A stretch of DNA of 64,000 nt from Pontederia crassipes (lineage: Eukaryota > Streptophyta > Magnoliopsida > Commelinales > Pontederiaceae): NCBI GenBank assembly GCA_030549335.1, contig JAUKPH010000023.1, positions 2,604,001 to 2,668,000 on the forward strand. Reading direction: 5' to 3'. Positions 57,525 to 64,000 of the stretch are shown here, piece after piece. The position numbers and the translations under genes are program-made. How positions within the stretch are numbered: position 1 is the first letter of the stretch; each line of letters opens with the position of its first letter. A model generated the notes under the pieces. That model saw only the letters and a program-made list of their open reading frames with translations, was not told the origin of the DNA and made no database searches.

Positions 57525-59100
57525 TGTGATTAACATACCATTTCCAAATATTTGACCAAGACAATGAGAGTTCTACAATACAATGGGAGTTCTTCCTTGC
57601 ATTTGCAAGGTGCCAATTAGAAAATCACTACCATTTCGCCTCGACACAAGAATAATTAAAAAATGTCATCGTGTTATGTGAACATAATAATTTTTTAGAG
57701 ACTGTGTTAATAGTCCACTAGGTAAGTTCTCAAAAAAAGTAGATACTAAATTTCTCACTTACAATATCTTTCCGGTACTTGCTAGACATGCACATGTCAA
57801 GCACAACTCAACAAAAAATTTACTACCATGGTCATCATATAATTTAGATGCCTTAGTCTTATTTAGACAACCGATGTTTCATAATTATTTCAAACTTGAC
57901 AAAAATATAATTATTTCATCCTAAGTTTTTATGAAACAAGTTACATTCATAATCCACAAATATTTATGTATTCAAACTAAATAAAACATCAGTCATCATA
58001 TGTGAATGTATAATAGGCACACCAACAATTTATTTACATATAAATGAATATTATAAACATTTCATGTGTAACCAAATACATATATGAACATATTTCTTTT
58101 CATTAAGAAAATATAATTTATCATAAGTAGTGTGAATATTTCACACGAAAATTTAAATAAATGTGACAAAAATATTGTGCATAATTTAACATAACTATGT
58201 AAATTAACTACTCAGAAATTCATATAACACAAATTATTCCTAATATGTACCATAATTTTATAAATGCACATATCCTTTTATGAAAAATATAAATTCTTAT
58301 TATATAGTTCAATTCACATAATGAACTAATAATGTGCATATTTCAATTATCATGTCAATTTACACGTGTCAAATTTAAATATACTTTAAAGTAAAAATAA
58401 CATAATTATGTGCATAAATATCTAATTCATATGAAATTTCAATTTAAGTGTGGCATACTACACTTAACATATATTAATGAATATTACTTTAAATTCATAA
58501 TCATATGTAATGTATGACAAAATAACATGACACTTTCATGTACTAATAAATATCCATAAAACACTAATATGCATAAAAACATGTCATACAATTTTCTAAA
58601 AAATATCCAAATAATTTTCTAATTTACATTAATGATTATTTTTCAAACAAAATTTTCATTTACATGACAATTCATCACATAATAATTTAGAAAATATGAA
58701 ACACATAAGAAATCATGAAATGCTCATTTTTGTATTAATCTTAATTTAAGTATATTTCACTTATACTTAAATAAATGTGATATAATATGTTCTTATAACA
58801 TGGCATAATGTGTAAAATCACATATGAATAAATAATAAATATGCATATTTAAATATTATAAATCTTTCAGAAAATTATTCATAATTTTCTAACTCCTTAA
58901 TGTGCATAAATGACAAATATTATAATTTATCATAATCTGTTTATCATGAGATAAAATAAATATAAAATGCTATAATAAGAAAACATTGATACATTTATAT
59001 AAAAAATAAATCACACATTATTCAGAATTTAAAATTTTCTTAGTATAAAAACATATTTATCTCATTTTCCTATTATTTTCCCATGGTTTTCTAAATCTGA
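57525..59100. other. Very AT-rich spacer, no gene seen
   Basis: No supported gene. It is rich in CATAATTTA, CATATG and AAATAAATG words and has no clear periodicity. Confidence 0.6.
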
Positions 59101-59104
59101 TTTT

Positions 59105-59280
59105 TCAGAAAAAATGTATTGTTCATTGGGCGTGGGGGCCCAAGCCCGCACGCATGTGCAACTGTGCGAGCTGCAGCGGGCGTGGCCTGCGCGACCGTGT
59201 GCTGGGCGGAGCAACCGGGCTGAGCCTGCGCGACCGCCGCGCATACGGGGTGCAACGGGCCAAGCCCGCGCTCTGCTATT
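59105..59280. other. GC-rich island in AT-rich spacer
   Basis: About 170 bp of high GC with repeated GGGC(C)AAGCCCGC, GGGCGTGGCC and CTGCGCGACCG words, bounded by abrupt AT-rich sequence and followed by poly-T. Frames through it are open but low complexity. No domain is recognised. It may be part of a retroelement leader. Confidence 0.5.
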
Positions 59281-60425
59281 TTTTTTTACATATATACAAC
59301 AGGTTGTACACCGGGCCCTGCGCACAATTTTCTTTCTTTCTTTTTTTTTTAACAGTTTTTGTTTCTCTCTCTTTTTTTTTTGAAATTTGGAGAAATAATA
59401 AAAATATGTGTACAATAATTCTGGACGAATTTTGTACAAAAGCGACATATTTTATACTTCGATTATGGTCTATAATTGAAGACGTAAAATTATGGAGTCT
59501 AAAAAATTAAAACGAAAAAAACTTTTCCGGCTTTTAGATATCAATTAAAGGAATTGATTTAATAGATAACAGAGTATTTCAAAATACGTAGCAGTAGAAA
59601 AGAGATTATCAAAGCTTTTTTACATTATTTTAGATTCATTGTCAGGAACTAGAACACAAGAAAAGAAGACATTTGTTCACAATTATATTCCGGGTCGATT
59701 TTGATTGGACATGATAAAGTTTGATTAAGTCGAATCGGATTTCTTTTCTTTTTTTGTTATGACATGACCCAATTCTACCCGGGCCGGATCGTCGGGTCGG
59801 GGGTTGGGTTACATTTTCTTTTTAATTTTTTTATTTTTAGATATATAAAGTATTTATTATTTTATTTTAATACTAAATAAAGTATTTTAAATATAAAAAT
59901 ATTGTTTTAAATATCTATATACTTTTCTACATATAAAATAGTTTATTTTATATTTTTAAATTATATAAAACTATTAAATTAACTTAAAAATTATTTAAAA
60001 TAAAAAAATAAAAAAAATGAGTCATCGAATCGAATCGAATCATAATCCGAATCTAACCCGATCCGATCGGTCCGATCATTTTACTCGGTGAATGCTCTGA
60101 TCTCACAAAATTGTGGCACAAAGAAGACAAACAACAATCCAAGATACCAGACTACATCGAAAATTACGGCAGCCTTGCGGTGGATCATAGACGTCGCATC
60201 ACAGTTAAGTTGGGAGGGCCCAATTATGGACCCGTCCTAGCTATTTCACAAGGATATTTGATTGATCGCAAAATCTTTCTAAAAAATGGTGAGAATTTTG
60301 GATCATCCAAAAAATATTCTCAATTAAGTAAAAATAATTAATAAAGGGAACCAATACTGATATAGGACTAAGTACAATGCAGAGGCAAGCAACCAAATGG
60401 ATCTCCTTGTCGCTCTGCATGGACT
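59281..60425. other. Spacer with GAATC-rich short repeat, no gene seen
   Basis: No supported gene. GAATCGAATCGAATC and CCGATCCGATCGGTCCGATC runs at 60025-60080 form a short degenerate pentamer repeat. The end near 60360-60430 is probably the 3' UTR of the phytocyanin locus. Confidence 0.5.
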
Positions 60426-61102
60426 AATTCTAGTTGAACAGACAGCAGAACGCCCCTAATGCCAATCCAAACAGCCGCAACCATCCGAGGCCGCCTCCTG
60501 CTGCCCCGTTGCCCTGTGGCGGCGGCGGGGATGATGGAACGCTCGGCGCTTGAGCTGTCGTTCCGTTCGAGCTTGTTGCCACGGTGATGCCGAACCTCGT
60601 GCCGCCATGGCAATGTCCCTTGACGTTGCATATGAATCAGTAGTTGCCGGCTTCAGTGAGGGGCACGTGGTCATCGCCGCTGGCATAGGTCTTCACGACG
60701 CTTCCGACGATCGCGTCGCATGACTTGAACGTTGCCTCCGTCACTTGGTACACGTCGTGCTGCCCCTGGACGTAGCTGAAAACTGCACACAAACCAGAAC
60801 TTGTTTTCAAACTTCAAAGGTCTTTAGATTAAAAGAACTTGAGCCAAGTCCCGTCAATAAAAATAATTGAGGAATAAGAAGGGACTCAGAAAGTCAAACA
60901 TATCAAAAAGATGAACAAACTGCACTATATTTTTTTCTTCATAAGCAAACTCACCAAGAACGTCGCCGAGGGTGAAGTTATACTTCTCCGACCAGGTGAG
61001 GTAGTCAATTCCGGTGCGCCACCCGTTGGTCTCGTCACCGACTATGTATTCAGCAGCCTTGACATGGTGATGCTGTGATTGGAGAACGAATATGATCAGA
61101 AC

Positions 61103-63082
61103 TGTAACACCCGGTTTAAAAAAAATAACATAAAAATAAAATAAAATAAAAAATAGATAACCAAGTGGATAAGACCAAGAGTGGACAACTAGGCCTATGA
61201 ATGAATAAGGTTATGGATAAGATCAAGAATGAACACCTAATATAAATGGATAAGATTATGGATAAGATCAGAATGGACACCTATGTTTATGAATGGATAA
61301 GATTATGGATAAGATCAAAAAGAGCAATGTGGACATTTTCTCCCATCCAAAATCCCTATATAAAGATGACCTCTCTTGGACATCCCCTTTTTTCCTCTCC
61401 CTCACTTTTCTCTCTTCCTCCCTAAGGCATTTCATCCAGCAAGAAGGGGGCACTCCAGCAAGGTTTGGCATCAAGGGCTATCTACATTTCTGCATCCTTT
61501 AACCTCTAGGTCCATTACTCACTTCCTCTTCCCCATTTGGATTGCTTCCTAGGTGGAGAACATTAAGGAGAAGTGTTATCGGTGATTGAAAAAGCTCAAG
61601 CTAGGATCAATCACGAAATAAGGTGAGTGATACCGAAATCCCCCTGTATAACATGATTAGTAATTGTATGGAATTAGGGTTCTTATGGATTGTGTTCTTG
61701 ATTGATGAAAAGGAATGGTAAAGAAATGATTGAATGCATTTCTTGTGTTTGATGCATATTTTGTGATTCATATGATTGTAGATATGTTTTGTATTGTCCT
61801 CCATGTTTAGATGATTGATTGCATGCCTTGATTTCATTTCTGGATCGAAAAATCGCTTTTGTAGATGATTCTGCCGATTTTGTTTTCATCAGAACTGATC
61901 GACCGATCTTGATTATCGGTCGACCGGTGATGAGGTTATCGGTCGACCGATCCCTAGAGACCGGTCGACCGATCATATCCTCCTGAGCCTTGTATCGATC
62001 GGCCGATCGAAGCTCTTCTTGATTAAGTATTATCGGTCGACCGATCCAGAGATATCGGTCGATCGGGCAGGATTTATTCTATTATATTCCGACCAACCGG
62101 TCGACCGATCCAGAGATATCAGTCGATCGATATCTGTCCAGATTTCATAATGATTGCTGATTGATTGTTGATTTGATCTATATTCTTTCTATGCTTGTGA
62201 TGTGTTATTCCTTACTGACTGGAATGTTATGTGATTGAATCCTTGATCTTATTTTGATCTGTCCTATGATCCAATCCTATCATGATATGCAAGTATGCCA
62301 AAGTGATTAAGTAAGAAAGATATGAATATGTATATGGGAGTGGTGGACAGAGCTTATGCTGAGTGCTTCATGTTTGGGTCGCTCCCTTAGCCATGGCTTG
62401 ATCCCCCCATTGACTGCACAAAGTTATATTGGTCACTCTGACATAAATCGCTCAAGTTAAGGGCACCCAAGAGCCCAAAGAGCATGAAAATGTAATATAA
62501 ACATGATGAATGAAATATGATTCTTGATCAAGCATGATTACTGAAATCCTTCATGATTTTAAGATTGACTCATGAGCTCTATCTCTATCACCCATGGATA
62601 TCTCAATCAAATGATCTCATGTTCTCAAATCTGATATGATTATAAGTGATTACTAATTCTGTCAATTGCTATTTATTATTATGCATTATGCACTTATAAA
62701 TCCCAACTAGGCTATATAACTTACGGGAGAACCTTTTTCCCTGTGTTGATTTTCACAAGGTTAGGTCAGTGATGGTGTCGAGATCGTGTGCTGCGACCAG
62801 CGATGCTAAAGCACATGAACTAAGAGATGACCTAGTTATTTTTATCTTTATTTTTCGTATTATGAGCTTGATGTAATTCAGACATTATAACTATCATGAA
62901 CTTTGTAATATTTTGGGACTTTCGCTTTTATAATATTTCTATCTTTCCTTCTTTGCTCTTATTATTGGCATGCCATTGTTTTAGTTGAGATTTGATCAAA
63001 TTTTAGTCAATGTTATAGTATTTTTGTAGCGTCTTCGAATAGATTCTTATCACGTGACGTTGATCGATTTAGGGGCGTTATA
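61103..63082 (+). mobile_element. Solo LTR in the phytocyanin signal-peptide exon, TSD AGAAC
   Basis: It starts TGTAACACCCGG and ends GGGGCGTTATA (1980 bp), flanked by AGAAC (61098-61102 and 63083-63087). The termini and layout match the solo LTR at 25515-27803, so it is a Tekay/Del-like gypsy LTR. It has a promoter-like section with CCTATATAAAG (61351) and a central block of CGGTCGACCG palindromes. A fossil; only the LTR remains. Confidence 0.88.
61885..62135. repeat. Cluster of TCGGTCGACCGAT palindromes in the solo LTR
   Basis: At least eight copies of CGGTCGACCG or close variants (GATCGACCGATC, CGATCGGCCGATCG) lie in 250 bp. They are often spaced by CCAGAGATATCGG-type linkers. Each is self-complementary around GTCGAC, GATC or GGCC. 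Confidence 0.9.
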
Positions 63083-63164
63083 AGAACAATTGGGACAACC
63101 AAGTTGACGCCATTTCTTGCAGGCAGCAGATTGGAAGAATTAAGAAAGAGATGGTGATGCATGC

Positions 63165-63182
63165 ATTGTGCCTATATAGTAT
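63165..63182 (-). promoter_or_regulatory. TATA box of the phytocyanin locus
   Basis: On the minus strand CTATATAG (63179-63172) lies about 60 bp upstream of the ATG at 63113, at a plausible distance for a short 5' UTR. The promoter is outside the solo LTR and so is still next to the start codon. Confidence 0.5.
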
Positions 63183-63189
63183 ATATTAA

Positions 63190-64000
63190 TGGGGGGCTGG
63201 AAGTCTAATGCCAAAGAAGTGTACACGGAAGCATCTTTTGGGCTGTCACATATTGGTTGATGAGGACTGGTTAAGACTTTTCGACTCCAAAGTGGGACAT
63301 GTGCCTGCCTCGTTAAAGGCTCAAATTGAAGCATCTTTTTGCCCTTTTCGGGGACTTAGCAAAGGCACCTAATGCCAGCCATTGACTTATAACATATATT
63401 TTGACTTGGAAATATCCAGGCATGTATATTTTGATTGGATCAGGTAATTTCCATACAATTTGACACCTCAACGGTGAGTCTAATTTTATTGGATTTATAA
63501 TATACATAAACTAGTGAAAGCCTCTTAAAATTGGTTCAATTTTAAATATATTATTATATTTCTTACTAAATAATTAGGAGAAATATGAGAATTTTTTATA
63601 TATGTCTTTTTATGTTTTATATTAAATAATTTTTTTATATCTCTATATAGTTAAAAAAATCAGATAGATTGCTGTGATATACTAATAAAAATTAAGTTAA
63701 TTTTCACAAATGTGTATACAACAAAATTTATTCTGAAGTATAATGTTTAACGAAGGTCAATTTTATTTGTGAAAGATGAAAGAAAATAAAATGTTCGCAT
63801 TCAGAAAAAAATTGGAGTATGGAAAATATTTATTTGGACAATTTTTTTATTATGATACAACACAATAGATAATAATAGCATAATGAAAAAAATGATTGTA
63901 CATACTAAATGTAAAGAAAAAAGATGGGAAATTAAAGAGAAGAAATAAAATTAAATTGATCATATGGATGAAGCATATGTAAAATAAATGGAAAGATAAA
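63190..64000. other. AT-rich upstream region, no gene seen
   Basis: No supported gene. Upstream sequence of the phytocyanin locus passes into very AT-rich spacer. Confidence 0.5.

Larger units (their letters stand above)
60430..63113 (-). pseudogene. Phytocyanin (uclacyanin-like) gene, disrupted
   Basis: Minus strand: ATG at 63113 (MASTWLSQLF, signal-peptide start), a solo LTR at 63082-61103, then the rest of exon 1 (61102-60955; LIIFVLQSQ, AAEYIVGDETNGW, YLTWSEKYNFTLGDVL), a 172-bp GT-AG intron and exon 2 (60782-60430). Exon 2 has VFSYVQGQHDVYQVTEATF with the copper-ligand His, FKSCD, a FICNVKGHC block with ligand Cys and His, and GTRFGITVA. A Pro/Ser-rich linker and a hydrophobic GPI-type tail (LGWLRLFGLALGAFCCLF) follow, then TAG. 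The axial-ligand position (Met/Gln) is Thr. In-frame TGA at 60639-60637 replaces the aromatic residue before FIC, and the start codon is out of frame with the rest even without the LTR. Phytocyanins are secreted, membrane-anchored apoplastic proteins. This copy is dead as read. Confidence 0.88.

Noticed and set aside
59062-59448. Lys-rich 128-codon minus frame
   Set aside because: Poly-T/poly-A and GC-island artefact. Low complexity, no domain.
60111-60341. 76-codon + frame beginning MWHKEDKQQ
   Set aside because: No recognisable domain and no splice or conservation evidence; it lies downstream of the phytocyanin locus in spacer.
61885-62135. Regularly spaced palindromic repeats considered as a CRISPR-like array
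   Set aside because: Units and spacers are irregular, the block lies inside a solo LTR and the genome is plant nuclear.

Overview
This is a TE-rich stretch of a plant nuclear genome. The evidence is introns with GT-AG borders, Ty3/gypsy and copia LTR elements, CACTA and Mutator-type DNA transposons, L1-type LINEs and long AT-rich spacers. GC-rich first exons grading into AT-rich later exons in the one intact gene, and very GC-rich captured exons, suggest a monocot (inference). I cannot name the species.

Only two host loci are supported. (1) A METTL23-like SAM-dependent methyltransferase gene, minus strand 22905 to 15041, has seven exons that join into an uninterrupted 247-codon frame. Its second intron is about 6.6 kb and packed with transposons. 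(2) A phytocyanin (blue-copper, uclacyanin-like) gene, minus strand 63113 to 60430, is now a pseudogene. A solo LTR with a 5-bp target duplication splits its signal-peptide exon, and an in-frame TGA lies in the copper domain.

Layout: 1-2.66 kb LTR/leader-like repeats; 2.67-7.37 kb a 5'-truncated CACTA element with TNP2-like and TNPA-like genes and subterminal repeats; 7.37-10.4 kb gypsy and copia remnants; 11.33-13.23 kb a Mutator-like element carrying a calmodulin-like gene fragment and a large inverted repeat; 15.0-22.9 kb the methyltransferase gene, whose intron holds LINE pieces, two tiny poly(A) insertions with target duplications and a second Mutator-like element (18926-20178, 10-bp TSD) carrying a CRINKLY4-related receptor fragment; 23.6-30 kb Tekay/Del-like LTRs, including a solo LTR 25515-27803 with TSD GTTGA; 30-34.25 kb a mosaic of gag and chromovirus pol fossils; 34.25-46.0 kb an old broken Athila-type element with both LTRs; 44.8-55.5 kb a nearly identical 5.36-kb tandem duplication; 55.5-60.4 kb AT-rich spacer; 60.4-63.2 kb the phytocyanin pseudogene.

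No operon, CRISPR, tRNA or rRNA was recognised. The most notable items are two Pack-MULE-like elements sharing TIRs, the recent tandem duplication with a templated-looking filler, the twin micro-retroposons, the solo-LTR-split phytocyanin gene and palindrome clusters inside two solo LTRs. I found no convincing new gene system. Domain calls rest on reading translations by eye, not on database searches.
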